A stretch of DNA of 64,000 nt from Chitinophaga sp. LS1 (lineage in GTDB: Bacteria; Bacteroidota; Bacteroidia; Chitinophagales; Chitinophagaceae). Of this stretch, positions 8,300-18,800 are shown piece after piece. Numbering within the stretch: position 1 is the first letter of the stretch; each line of letters opens with the position of its first letter. Both the position numbers and the translations under genes were made by a program. The notes below the pieces were generated by a model that saw only the letters and a list, made by a program, of their open reading frames with translations, did no database searches and was not told the DNA's origin. The stretch is from positions 3,226,501 to 3,290,500 of the forward strand of contig NZ_CP128362.1 in the NCBI RefSeq assembly GCF_034274695.1. Reading direction: 5' to 3'.

Positions 8300-8332
8300 C
8301 TAATCATTTCCGGCAACGATTGCGTAAATAAA
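8300..8332. promoter_or_regulatory. Shared 33-bp block, copy 1 (candidate operator of the pectin PUL)
   Basis: This 33-bp segment is identical at 30 positions to 56108-56140. The core is CCGGYAACGATTGCGTAAAT, where the Y is C here. It contains GCAA-CGA-TTGC, a short inverted repeat with a central CG reminiscent of LacI-family operators. It lies about 410 bases upstream of the first SusC gene of the pectin locus; the other copy lies just upstream of a pectinesterase gene. A regulatory role is inferred from the repetition and positions. Confidence 0.5.
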
Positions 8333-8434
8333 ATTTCCCCGATCTATTCTTTTGCTTAAAACTTTGTGTAGCTTGGCACCTATTAGTGTCAGTAAGACAC
8401 CGAAGACGACAACTGCAGTTTGTGTAATTTCCAT
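8300..8434 (-). CDS. Possible 44-residue small membrane protein
   Basis: A minus-strand ORF with ATG at 8434 and TAG at 8302-8300. It encodes 44 residues starting MEITQTAVVVFGVLLTLIGA, a good single membrane helix followed by a basic stretch (KLHKVLSKRIDRG), then FIYAIVAGND. That arrangement fits a small inner-membrane protein. It faces the terminator at 8241-8273, which could end its transcript. Against it: no promoter or ribosome binding site is obvious, and the last 11 codons lie entirely within a DNA block that recurs at 56108-56140, where no equivalent ORF with a start codon exists. The ORF may be accidental. Confidence 0.3.
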   Translation of the reverse strand: MEITQTAVVVFGVLLTLIGAKLHKVLSKRIDRGNFIYAIVAGND

Positions 8435-8745
8435 GATTATGAGTGGCGTTTTTTTTACTGTAGAATGGCCCATAAACCAATAGCAGACCGCGCCCTGCTA
8501 TCCAATTTGAAAAATTGTATAAAATTCCATCAGGTATGAAAATGTATGAATATCACCACCTAAGGGTAAGGTTCTCATTGTTGAATGTTACTACTACAAA
8601 ATCGTAGTATCACGAAAACCTTACTGGATTAAAGTTCTCACACAGGGATAAAAACCGGTACTCTCCCATTGAAATTGTGGGCCGTATGCCTGCTATAGAC
8701 ATACCACCATGCGCTGACTATCCCTCATTGTATATGCCTTAAATA
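8435..8745. other. Long untranslated leader region of the pectin PUL
   Basis: About 310 bases without a convincing gene. It holds two small hairpins: ATAGCAG/CTGCTAT (8480-8486 with 8495-8501) and TACTAC/GTAGTA (8592-8597 with 8604-8609). The second lies about 140 bases before the SusC start. No TAnnTTTG element at good spacing was found, so the promoter is unresolved. Confidence 0.45.
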
Positions 8746-11700
8746 ATGCGGGCAATGTTTAAAAATCTACCATGTATCCTGATAAGGATAACAGGATTGC
8801 TATTTCTATGTTCCACGGCCTTTGCACAGCAGCCAACCACACCTGCTACGCCGGCAAAAGAAATTATCTTAAAAGGGAAGATCTATGACGCAGATGAAAG
8901 ATCTGGACTCCCGGGAGTAACGGTTCGCGTAAAAGTAGGTAATAAAGGAACCACTACTGCTCCCGATGGATCTTACACTTTGAAAGTCCACGAAAACTCT
9001 ACCATCATTATTTCCCTCATCGGTTATGTTCCCCAGGAAATCGCTGTCAACAAACAGGAATCGATCGATGCTTTTCTCGGAAAAGACGTGAAGTCCCTGA
9101 ATGAAACTGTCATCATTGGTTATGGTACGCAAAAACGTGCGAACGTACTGGGCTCGGTGGCAGTAGTAAATACTGCCGAAGTAGAAGACCTGCCAGTAGC
9201 CAACCTGGCTACTGCCCTGCAAAACAGGGTGCCCGGTGTATCTATCAGCCAGTCATCCGGCCGCCCCGGTTCTACTACCAGCCTCACCATCCGAAACCCT
9301 GTCACCTGGGCTGCTACCGGCGCTTCTACAGATCCGCTTTATGTAATTGACGGTTTCCAGATGACGAAGGCCGACTTTGACAACCTGGATGCAACTATGG
9401 TGGAAAGTATTTCCTTCCTCAAAGATGCTGCCGCCTCTATCTACGGCGCCAGAGGAGCAAACGGTGTGGTACTGGTGAAAACGAGGATGGGTAAACCCGG
9501 CAAACCACGTATTAGCTATGCTGGTTCCTATGGCTTGTCTAATGCGACTTACATCCCTGAAATGCTCTCCGGCTTTGATCAGGCAACCATGCTCAATAAC
9601 AAGTATACCAGTCTCAAAGATGCCAACACTGCAAAATATTATACCGACGATGAACTGACTTATCTCAGATCCCATAACTACAACTGGATCGATGATGTCT
9701 GGAAAAAATCACATCTTACCCGCCATACCATCAATGTAAGCGGTGGTAGCGAAAGAGTGACTTTCTTCACCGGTGCTAACTACTATAAAGAAGACGGAAA
9801 CGTAGGTGATCTGTATAGCAACAAATTTGGCGTGCGCCTGGGTATCAATGCCAAAATCGTCGATAACCTGACCGCTACTGCATCCTTTGCTACAGATAAC
9901 TCCATCGTGAACAGGCCCACACCTAAAACCGTTCAATCAGGTCTTACCGAGCAGTCAGACCAGATGAATGCTACCGTGAGTGCGCTGCTGCTCACTCCCG
10001 GATGGGTGCCTATGTACATCGATGGTAAACCTGTTTATTCCTCAGTGCCCGGCTGGAGCCCTTCAGAACTAGTGAAATCGGGTAGTTATGCCAAAACAAA
10101 ATCACAGGGCCAGACTATCAACGCTGCCCTGGATTATAAACTGCCGGCCATCAAGGGGTTGTCTTTCCGCGTACAATATGGCCGCAATTCCCGTACTGAT
10201 TTCGGCAAGGAATACTATGTACCTTACTACCTCTACAATTTTATCAGGGAAGGCGTGCATGTGACCACACAGAACGTGATCTTTACCAATCAAACTACCA
10301 CTACCAACCCAACTACATTTATCAAGAATGGTAACGTGATGCTGGAGAATTACGGTGGTTCCAGCAACTATCAGCTGGATGAAATGATCACCTACGCCCG
10401 CACTTTTGGTAAGCACGACATCAACCTGCTACTCGTAGCTGAACAGGCGGAATCACAAAGTGACGCTTTCAATACCCGTCGTGAAACGGTGGTGATCCCT
10501 GGTATCGATGAACTGTTTGCCTTTAGTCAGGATAAATCTTTGTATGACAACGGTGGATCCGCAGGCGAAACGGGTCGTGTGAGTTACCTGGGCCGTCTGA
10601 ACTATGGCTTCTCTGAAAAATACCTGCTGGAAGCTACTTTCCGCACAGATGCTTCTCCTAACTTCCCTAAAGACTCCCGCTGGGGCTATTTCCCATCAGT
10701 AGCAATTGGTTGGAGAATTTCTCAGGAAAAATGGTTCCATCGCAGCGTGAAATTTATCGATGACCTGAAGATCCGCTTCCAGGTGGGGCTGACCGGTAAC
10801 GATGCCGTGAAGAACTATCAGTACAAGGAAAGATATACCCAGACGACCGGTATGCTCTTCGGTAGCACTTACACCAGTGGTTTGAGTAACAACGATGTGC
10901 CCAATGAACACATTACCTGGGAAAAAGCCCTCTACAAAAACCTTGGCTTTGATGGTACCTTCTTCAACTCTAAATTCAACTTTGCAATAGACATGTGGCA
11001 CCGTTACAACTACGATATGTTGCAACAGCCTACCAGCACAGTGCCGACGACCTTTGGTACTGCCATTGCAGACCAGAACTATGGCAGACTAAAATCATGG
11101 GGTGTTGAAGCGTCCATCGGCTATAATGGTACCATCCATAAAGATTTCAAATACTTTGCTTCCATGAACTTCGGGTGGAGCGACAATAAAGTTATCCGCA
11201 AATACTATGGCGCAGGTGATACTGCATGGAAGAACCCTATTGGCCGCAGAACTGATAATGGGATGGAAGGGTATAAATCAACTGGTATTGTACGTACGAC
11301 CAAGGATGCGGAAAACTTCCTGGCTGCACACCCCGGATGGACCATCGATGGTAACCCGCTCATTGCAGGATACATGAACTACGAAGACATCAATGGCGAT
11401 GGGAAGATAGATGCAAACGATAAAACCCGTATTGCCCCCAGAAGCAGCAGCATATTTGGGGTAGGCTTTAATCTCGGTGCCGGGTGGAGAGACCTGAAGC
11501 TGAGTTTCAACATCAGTCTGCAGGTAGGTGGCTACGAAGCATATGATAAGACGGCGAGAACACCACCTACAGAAAACGCCCGCGCACTCGGTATCTGGAA
11601 AGACTCATGGTCACCCACCAATACAAATGCAAAGTACCCTCTCATGAACTCACCGCTCATCAGCGAAGTATCTGACTTCTGGATACGTAGCGCTACTGCC

Positions 11701-11907
11701 ATGCGTGTGAACAATGCACAGCTGTCTTACAGTTTGCCAAAAGAACTGTCAGCAAAATGGAAAATTCCTGAACTGCGCATGTTTGTAACGGGTACTAACC
11801 TGTGGGTGCTGATCAATCATCAGCCTTACAAGGATCCGGCTACCAATCTGGCTATTGACTACCCGGCATTGCGTACCTATACATTTGGCCTGAACCTGAG
11901 TTTGTAA
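8746..11907 (+). CDS. SusC-like TonB-dependent receptor of the pectin PUL
   Basis: A 1053-residue receptor. The order is signal peptide (ending near TAFAQ), a carboxypeptidase-D-like beta-sandwich (about residues 40-115, with GLPGVTVRVKVGNKG and APDGSYTL), the SusC signature NETVIIGYGTQKRANV, the plug domain with NRVPGVSISQSSGRPG and DPLYVIDGF, then a ~800-residue beta-barrel. The start could also be the ATG at 8755. It imports oligosaccharides released at the surface. It is the first gene of a co-directional run of pectin genes; SusD follows after 11 bases. Pectin as substrate is inferred from the downstream lyase, apiosidase and rhamnosidases. Confidence 0.95.
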   Translation: MRAMFKNLPCILIRITGLLFLCSTAFAQQPTTPATPAKEIILKGKIYDADERSGLPGVTVRVKVGNKGTTTAPDGSYTLKVHENSTIIISLIGYVPQEIAVNKQESIDAFLGKDVKSLNETVIIGYGTQKRANVLGSVAVVNTAEVEDLPVANLATALQNRVPGVSISQSSGRPGSTTSLTIRNPVTWAATGASTDPLYVIDGFQMTKADFDNLDATMVESISFLKDAAASIYGARGANGVVLVKTRMGKPGKPRISYAGSYGLSNATYIPEMLSGFDQATMLNNKYTSLKDANTAKYYTDDELTYLRSHNYNWIDDVWKKSHLTRHTINVSGGSERVTFFTGANYYKEDGNVGDLYSNKFGVRLGINAKIVDNLTATASFATDNSIVNRPTPKTVQSGLTEQSDQMNATVSALLLTPGWVPMYIDGKPVYSSVPGWSPSELVKSGSYAKTKSQGQTINAALDYKLPAIKGLSFRVQYGRNSRTDFGKEYYVPYYLYNFIREGVHVTTQNVIFTNQTTTTNPTTFIKNGNVMLENYGGSSNYQLDEMITYARTFGKHDINLLLVAEQAESQSDAFNTRRETVVIPGIDELFAFSQDKSLYDNGGSAGETGRVSYLGRLNYGFSEKYLLEATFRTDASPNFPKDSRWGYFPSVAIGWRISQEKWFHRSVKFIDDLKIRFQVGLTGNDAVKNYQYKERYTQTTGMLFGSTYTSGLSNNDVPNEHITWEKALYKNLGFDGTFFNSKFNFAIDMWHRYNYDMLQQPTSTVPTTFGTAIADQNYGRLKSWGVEASIGYNGTIHKDFKYFASMNFGWSDNKVIRKYYGAGDTAWKNPIGRRTDNGMEGYKSTGIVRTTKDAENFLAAHPGWTIDGNPLIAGYMNYEDINGDGKIDANDKTRIAPRSSSIFGVGFNLGAGWRDLKLSFNISLQVGGYEAYDKTARTPPTENARALGIWKDSWSPTNTNAKYPLMNSPLISEVSDFWIRSATAMRVNNAQLSYSLPKELSAKWKIPELRMFVTGTNLWVLINHQPYKDPATNLAIDYPALRTYTFGLNLSL

Positions 11908-11918
11908 AATTAACAACT

Positions 11919-13688
11919 ATGCAAAGTAAGATCATCTATATATACATCTTCCTCCTGCTGGGGCTTTGCTCCTGTTCCAAGATACTGGATAAAACCGACC
12001 TCTCAGGTATTGATGAAACGGCCTGGAATAATGAATCTACAGCTACGCTGTACCTGAACAGGCTCTATGACATCGCCATGCCTACATGGCCCAACCTGCA
12101 AGGGTCCGCTACTATACCTACAGCTATTCACGATCTGGCAGACGACTATAATGGTGGTGATTCCAAGCTGTGGTATGGCACGCTGTCAGTTGACAATATC
12201 ACTGACTTTTACGGTGGTAATGCGTCTAACAATGCATGGGCATATATCCGCAAGATCAATATCCTGCTGACTGAAATAGATAAGGGTACCCTGGATATAG
12301 ATACCAGAACCAAAATCAAGTCACAGGCATACTTTCTCCGTGGCTGGATTTACTTTCAGCTGGTGAAACTCTATGGTGGGGTACCTTATCTGAACCATCC
12401 ACAGGACTGGATCACAGAAGATCTGTATGTAAAGAGAAATAAGACTTCTGAATGTATAGACTCCATCGCAAGAGATTTTGATATGGCAGCGGGTTGTCCT
12501 GCCAGCTGGGGTAGTGCTGACAGAGGTCGGATTACCAGAGGTGCGGCATTAGGTATCAAGGGCCGTATGCTCATGTACTGGGCAAGTCCGCAGTTCAATC
12601 CAAACAGTGATCAGACCCGTTGGGAGCGTGCTTATCAGGCAAACAGAAATGCGTATGATACCCTGCTCATAGATGGTTATGCTTTATATTCGAGTTATGC
12701 AAACATCTGGCTGGATGAAGGCTCTGGCAACAAAGAAGTAATCATGCTGCGTTCATTTGATGGCGCCAACAAAGCCAGTACATTTGACGATGCCGCCCGT
12801 CCTTACTCAGAGTCCAACGGGGGCGGTGGTTCGTACCAGCCTACCTGGGACATGGTAAAATCATATCCTACCAAAGATGGCAAGTCTATCGACGATGCAA
12901 CATCCGGGTATGACTCCGTATATTTCTGGAAAAACCGCGATCCCCGCTTTGATGCAACCATCGCATACAATGGCTGTACCTGGCCACTGAGTAATAAAAC
13001 CAACCGCAGACAATGGAACTACACAGGTATGACTGATGATAAAAGTAAACCCTGTGTAACGGGTTTCTATTGCCGCAAGAATTGTAATACGGCTACTATA
13101 AAGGATAATACCAAACTGGGTAAAACGGACTGGATAGAATTACGCCTGGGCGAAGTGATGCTGAACCTTGCAGAATGCGCCAATGCCACCGGTCGTACAC
13201 AGGAAGCCTACGATATGCTGATCGCGCTACGCAAAAGAGCAGGTATCAATCCCGGGTCAGATAACATGTATGGTTTACAAACAGGTTTGTCACAGGAAGC
13301 ACTGCGCACGGTGATCCTGAATGAGCGCCGTATAGAACTGGCCTTCGAAGGCAAACGTTACGATGACATGCGCCGCAATAAACTCTTCGACAAACTAAAT
13401 GGCACTACAAGAAAGGTACTCACGATTGCCGTAAAAGCACCTTACACCGTAGCGATCCTTGAAAAAACAGACAGCGAAGGCATTATGCTGCGCGATAAGC
13501 TGGATATCAATGGCACTGACTATACCACTTATTTTACAGCAACAGTGGGTAACCTGGATACTCAGCAGCCTATAAATTATCCTTCGAATTATTATTTTTA
13601 CGGTATACCTACTTCAAATATACAACGGAACCCATCGCTGGAACAGACACAAGGATGGAACAGCGGCACCTTTAATCCTTACGAATAA
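11919..13688 (+). CDS. SusD/RagB-family surface lipoprotein of the pectin PUL
   Basis: A 589-residue lipoprotein (lipobox LCSC, Cys19), partner of the SusC gene 11 bases upstream. It shows the family helix AYFLRGWIYFQLVKLYGGVPYL, the TRGAALGIKGRMLMYWA segment, and the C-terminal ERRIELAFEGKRYDDMRR motif before the final NPSLEQTQGW. It is longer than the SusD proteins elsewhere in the window (459-575 residues), with extra loops around residues 290-370. It binds the polysaccharide fragment and closes over SusC. The pectate lyase gene follows after 18 bases. Confidence 0.95.
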   Translation: MQSKIIYIYIFLLLGLCSCSKILDKTDLSGIDETAWNNESTATLYLNRLYDIAMPTWPNLQGSATIPTAIHDLADDYNGGDSKLWYGTLSVDNITDFYGGNASNNAWAYIRKINILLTEIDKGTLDIDTRTKIKSQAYFLRGWIYFQLVKLYGGVPYLNHPQDWITEDLYVKRNKTSECIDSIARDFDMAAGCPASWGSADRGRITRGAALGIKGRMLMYWASPQFNPNSDQTRWERAYQANRNAYDTLLIDGYALYSSYANIWLDEGSGNKEVIMLRSFDGANKASTFDDAARPYSESNGGGGSYQPTWDMVKSYPTKDGKSIDDATSGYDSVYFWKNRDPRFDATIAYNGCTWPLSNKTNRRQWNYTGMTDDKSKPCVTGFYCRKNCNTATIKDNTKLGKTDWIELRLGEVMLNLAECANATGRTQEAYDMLIALRKRAGINPGSDNMYGLQTGLSQEALRTVILNERRIELAFEGKRYDDMRRNKLFDKLNGTTRKVLTIAVKAPYTVAILEKTDSEGIMLRDKLDINGTDYTTYFTATVGNLDTQQPINYPSNYYFYGIPTSNIQRNPSLEQTQGWNSGTFNPYE

Positions 13689-13706
13689 TCTGAAATTAAA
13701 TAACCG

Positions 13707-15803
13707 ATGAAAAAGTATTTCATACTGGCAGCAATTTGTTTCGGGCATCATGCATTTGCTCAATATCCAACCATACCAAAAGCTGTACAGCAGGTAAGTG
13801 ATTCCATGCTTGATGGTGCAAAGAAACATGCAGACGACATGTGGCAGAAAGCATTACCCATTGTGACACAGGAAGCGCGCAATGGCAAACCTTATATTCC
13901 ATATGCTTCCCGGCCTACTGACCTGCCACAGGCAAGCATCCCCGCTTTTCCCGGAGCTGAGGGTGGTGGTGCATACACCTTTGGCGGTCGTGGCGGTAAA
14001 GTATATGTAGTAACAAGTCTGGCAGACGATGGACCCGGTACACTGCGTGATGCCTGTGAGCAGGGTGGCGCACGTACCGTGATATTCAACGTAGCTGGTA
14101 TCATCCACTTGAAGACCCCCATTATCCTTCGGGCGCCCTATATCACCATTGCCGGCCAGACAGCCCCCGGTGATGGAGTTTGTGTAGCAGGCGAAAGCTT
14201 CTGGATCGACACCCATGATGTGGTGATCCGCTACATGCGCTTTCGCAGAGGCGAAACAACCGTAGGCCGTCGGGATGATGCACTGGGTGGAAATCCTGTG
14301 GGCAACATCATCATTGACCATTGCTCTGCCAGCTGGGGCCTGGATGAAAACATCTCCCTGTACCGGCATATGTACAACCCGGGGGAGGGTTATCAGGAAG
14401 AAAAACTGCCAACTATCAACATCACTATTCAGAACTGTATATCCTCCGAAGCATTGGATACATACAATCATGCTTTTGGTAGTACACTGGGTGGTGAAAA
14501 CTGTGCTTTCATCCGCAACCTCTGGGCTTGTAATGCAGGACGTAACCCTTCAGTAGGTTGGTTCAGTGTGTTCAATTTTGTGAATAACGTAGTATTCAAC
14601 TGGAAACATCGTACTGTAGATGGTGGCGATTATCGTTCACAGTTCAATATCATCAATAACTATTTCAAACCGGGTCCTGTTACGCCAGGAGATGAGAATG
14701 TAGGTCACCGTATTATTAAGCCAGAATCCGGCCGTAGCAAACTGAAATACCAGCAGTTTGGCAGAACATACGTAACCGGCAATATCATGGAAGGTTATGA
14801 TAATATCACCAAAAACAACTGGGATGGCGGTGTACAGGTAGAAGACCTGCCAAATGCAGGCCAATATATGGTAGATATGAAAGTAGATCATCCCGCCCCA
14901 ATGCCAAAGATGACGATCCTTTCTGCGAACGATGCTTATCAGTATGTATTGGACAATGCAGGTGCTACCCTGCCAGTGCGTGATCCTGTGGATAAAAGAG
15001 TGGTAGAACAGGTGCGTACCGGTAAGATCATTTACAAAGACAATACCGAGTCTAAAATTGGTAGTGAATATATCAAGCGCAGACTGGCGCCGGATTCGTA
15101 CAAACTGGGCATTATCTATGACATTGCACAGGTAGGTGGTTATCCTGAATACAAAGGCAAACCTTACAAGGATGCTGATGGTGATGGTATCCCTGATGAG
15201 TGGGAAACCAAACATGGGCTGAATCCAAAAGATGCCAGCGATGCAGTGAAAGATAAAAATGGTGATGGCTATACCAATATCGAAGATTTTCTAAATGATA
15301 TTAAAGGTGATAAGAAACCTTATACCATGATCATCAATGAGCGTGTCGCAAAGATCGTATCTACACTGGGTATTGATGATGATTCAAAGAATGATCAGGT
15401 ACAGTCAATTATTGCACAGCAATATATAGATATCAAAGATAACGAAGGTAAAAAAGATACAGTGCTCATGCGTGAGCTGCACCAGCACTACCTGTCCAGA
15501 CTGTCTTCCGTATTAACGACTGAGCAGGTCACAAAAGTAAAGGATGGGATGACTTACAGCATACTACCTGTCACTTACAATGCTTACCTGGATATGCTGC
15601 CTAACCTGACACCTGCGCAACAGCAACAGATCATGACATGGCTGATAGAAGCCCGTGAAAATGCAATGGATGCAGGTACATCTGAACAAAAACATGCAGT
15701 GTTCGGTAAGTACAAAGGTAGGATCAATAACTATTTATCAGCATCCGGTATTGATATGAAAAAAGCGGAAGCAGACTGGAAGAAACGTAGGAATGAAAAA
15801 TAA
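13707..15803 (+). CDS. PL1-family pectate lyase with C-terminal DUF3826 domain
   Basis: A 698-residue secreted protein. The signal peptide ends near HAFAQ. A parallel beta-helix pectate lyase domain follows (about residues 75-420): AFPGAEGGGAYTFGGRGG, TLRDACEQGGARTVIFNVAG, IIDHCSASWGLDEN with calcium-binding acids, and NAGRNPSVGW with the likely catalytic arginine. Next comes an acidic calcium-binding segment, DADGDGIPDEW and DKNGDGYTNIEDF (from residue 489), of the kind that joins domains. From about residue 539 the sequence (INERVAKIVSTLGI, LTPAQQQQIMTWLIEAR) matches my recollection of DUF3826. Pectate lyases cleave unesterified polygalacturonan by beta-elimination. Its end overlaps the next gene by 11 bases. 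Confidence 0.88.
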   Translation: MKKYFILAAICFGHHAFAQYPTIPKAVQQVSDSMLDGAKKHADDMWQKALPIVTQEARNGKPYIPYASRPTDLPQASIPAFPGAEGGGAYTFGGRGGKVYVVTSLADDGPGTLRDACEQGGARTVIFNVAGIIHLKTPIILRAPYITIAGQTAPGDGVCVAGESFWIDTHDVVIRYMRFRRGETTVGRRDDALGGNPVGNIIIDHCSASWGLDENISLYRHMYNPGEGYQEEKLPTINITIQNCISSEALDTYNHAFGSTLGGENCAFIRNLWACNAGRNPSVGWFSVFNFVNNVVFNWKHRTVDGGDYRSQFNIINNYFKPGPVTPGDENVGHRIIKPESGRSKLKYQQFGRTYVTGNIMEGYDNITKNNWDGGVQVEDLPNAGQYMVDMKVDHPAPMPKMTILSANDAYQYVLDNAGATLPVRDPVDKRVVEQVRTGKIIYKDNTESKIGSEYIKRRLAPDSYKLGIIYDIAQVGGYPEYKGKPYKDADGDGIPDEWETKHGLNPKDASDAVKDKNGDGYTNIEDFLNDIKGDKKPYTMIINERVAKIVSTLGIDDDSKNDQVQSIIAQQYIDIKDNEGKKDTVLMRELHQHYLSRLSSVLTTEQVTKVKDGMTYSILPVTYNAYLDMLPNLTPAQQQQIMTWLIEARENAMDAGTSEQKHAVFGKYKGRINNYLSASGIDMKKAEADWKKRRNEK

Positions 15804-18800
15804 GATCTTATGGATGCTGGCATGTTGTATGTCTCTTACAGCAACGGCACAGCAAAAAATACAACCACCGGTATCGGTGAGTAAAGAAGGGCGTCTGGTG
15901 TATACACCAGACGCCTTAGGCAATCGTATACCTGACTATTCCTATTGTGGATATATGGGTGGGGATAGTACGATTCCGGATGTGCCTGCACGGATAGTGG
16001 TACCTGTAGGTGGTGATATACAGGCAGCGATCGATCAGGTAGCTGCTGGTGGTGGTGCTGTGTTACTTGAAAAAGGTACTTATCAGGTGTTTGGCTCTTT
16101 GCACATCAATACTGGGAATGTTGTACTGAGAGGCAGTGGGCCTGAAACCATTTTGCTGGGAGCAGGTACAGACCGTGCACCACTCATTCGCGTCGCTGGT
16201 GTGAATAATAAGCGCTACAGTACAACTGTAAATATCATCGATGCCTATGTGCCTGTGAATGCAACTACGATTACGGTAGCACAATCTGTTTTCAAAACAG
16301 GAGATAGGGTGGAAATCAGCCGTCCCTGTACAAAAGCATGGATCGCACAATTAGGTACGGAACATTTTGGCGGAGGCATTACGGCCTTGGGCTGGAAGCC
16401 TAACGAGCGCGTGATTCACTGGGATCGCAAAGTACTGGCTGTTCATGGCAATCAGGTCACACTGGATGCACCTTTGACCACGGCACTGGATACGACCTAC
16501 GGGATTGCTACCATTACGGCTTACCAATGGCCGGGGCAGATTACACATGTGGGGGTGGAAAACCTCCGTTGTATATCTGCTGTTGATGAAAAACGACCCA
16601 AAGACGAAGATCATCGCTGGATGGGTATTACCATCGAAAATGCGACAGATAGCTGGGTCAGACAGGTCTCATTTGAACATTTTGCCGGTTCAGCAGTGGC
16701 CATATGGGAAACTGCGGGTCGTATTACGGTAGAAGATTGTATCTCATTAGCGCCTGTGAGTGAAATTGGGGGGCAGCGCAGGAATACCTTTTTTACTGCC
16801 GGTCAGCAAACGCTTTTTCAGCGCATCTATGCACAATATGGCTATCATGATTTTGGAGTAGGCTATTGTGCTGGCGGGCCTAATGCATTTGTACAATGTG
16901 AATCCTGGATGCCGTTTAGTTATAGCGGTACATTAGATAGCTGGGCCTCCGGCGTATTGCTGGATAATGTGCAGGTGACAGGGCAGGCATTGGGTTTTCC
17001 GGATAGAGGGCAGGATGGACAGGGTGCTGGCTGGTCAGCAGCGAATAGTATGCTCTGGCAATGTGCGGCTGCAAAGATCATTTGTCCTGCACCACCCGGG
17101 GCCATGAACTGGTCATTTGGCGCCTGGGCACAGTTTCAGGGCGATGGGTATTGGAATAGTTCCAATGAATACATCAATCCACGTAGTTTGTATTATGCAC
17201 AGCTGGCAGACCGGTTGGGTAAGGATGTATCGGATAGAGCGAGGTTGATGCCTGCTACATCGGAGGCTTCAAGTAGTCCATCACCCCAGCAGGCGGCGGA
17301 ACTGATTGCGCAGTCAAAGGAGCCGGCATTAACATTACTGGAATGGATCACAAAACAAAAAACGATCGAAGTCAATACAAAAGGAATTAAGGTAGCGCCT
17401 GTCAAAAAAAATGAATTGGTGCGTGCCAATGCTGATGTTATCCACATTCAAAATGGAAGAATACTAAAAAATAACCAGCTACTTACGGGAGGCCGTCATG
17501 AAGAACCCTGGTGGCGGGGTGGTATCCGTCCTGAAGATGCAAGAGAAGCCGTACCTGCACTCACCCGTTTTGTACCCGGCCGCACCGGTACTGGTTTTAC
17601 AGATGACCTGGATAGCGTAGTCAACTGGATGCAACAAAAGAACATCATTGCTTTTGATCACAATTACGGTCTCTGGTATGAGAGAAGAAGAGATGATCAT
17701 GAACGGGTATTGCGCATAGATGGCGATGTATGGCCTCCATTCTATGAACAGCCTTTTGCACGCAGTGGTGAAGGCACAGCATGGGATGGACTCAGCAAAT
17801 ATGATATCACCAAATACAATACCTGGTACTGGACCCGTTTACAACAGTTTGCATCCAAAGGCATGGTATTGATTCACGAGAATTACTTCCAGCACAATAT
17901 TATCGAAGCCGGTGCGCACTATGCAGATTTTCCATGGCGCCCTGCGAATAATGTGAATAATACAGGTTTTCCGGAACCACCACCATATGCAGGTGGCAAG
18001 CGCATCTTCATGGCTGCACAGTTTTATGATACGACTCATCCGGTACGTCGTGCCTTGCATCAGGCCTATATTCGGCAGTGTATGGAGAGCCTGCGTAACT
18101 ACAGCAATGTGATACAGCTGATTGGTGCAGAGTTTACCGGGCCTTTGCACTTTGTGCAATTCTGGGCCAATACCATTGATGCGTATAAAAAGGAACATGC
18201 ATCCTCCTGTATCATAGGTCTCAGCACAACAAAGGATGTACAGGATTCCATTCTGCAAAATCCTGCTTATTCACATGTTATTGACCTGATAGATATTCGC
18301 TACTGGCATTATCAGCAGGATGGTAATGCATATGCTCCACAGGGTGGGCAGAACCTGGCCCCCCGTCAGCACGCACGGTTGCTAAAACCTAAAAAGGCCA
18401 GTGAAGAAATGGTGTACAAAGCAGTGCGTGAATACAGGGGGAAATATCCTGAGAAAGCAGTCATTTACTCAGCAGACAGTTACGATCGTTTTGGGTGGGC
18501 GGTATTGATGGCAGGAGGCTCCCTGCCGGATATTCCTGTAATAGAGGTGCCCGGTTTCTTAACAGCCGCTGCTGATATGCAACCTGTAGATATACCCGGT
18601 GCAATGGCGCTGAAGAATACGGCAAACGAATACATCATTTACTGTAATACAACTACAGAAATAACAGTAGATGCAGGTGTAAAGGGCACTGCCCGCTGGA
18701 TAAATGCAAAGGATGGACACCTGATCAGTAACAAAAAGATCAGTAGCTTTAAATTCCATAACCCACAACAGTCTCCCGCTGTGTTATGGATAAGCCACAA

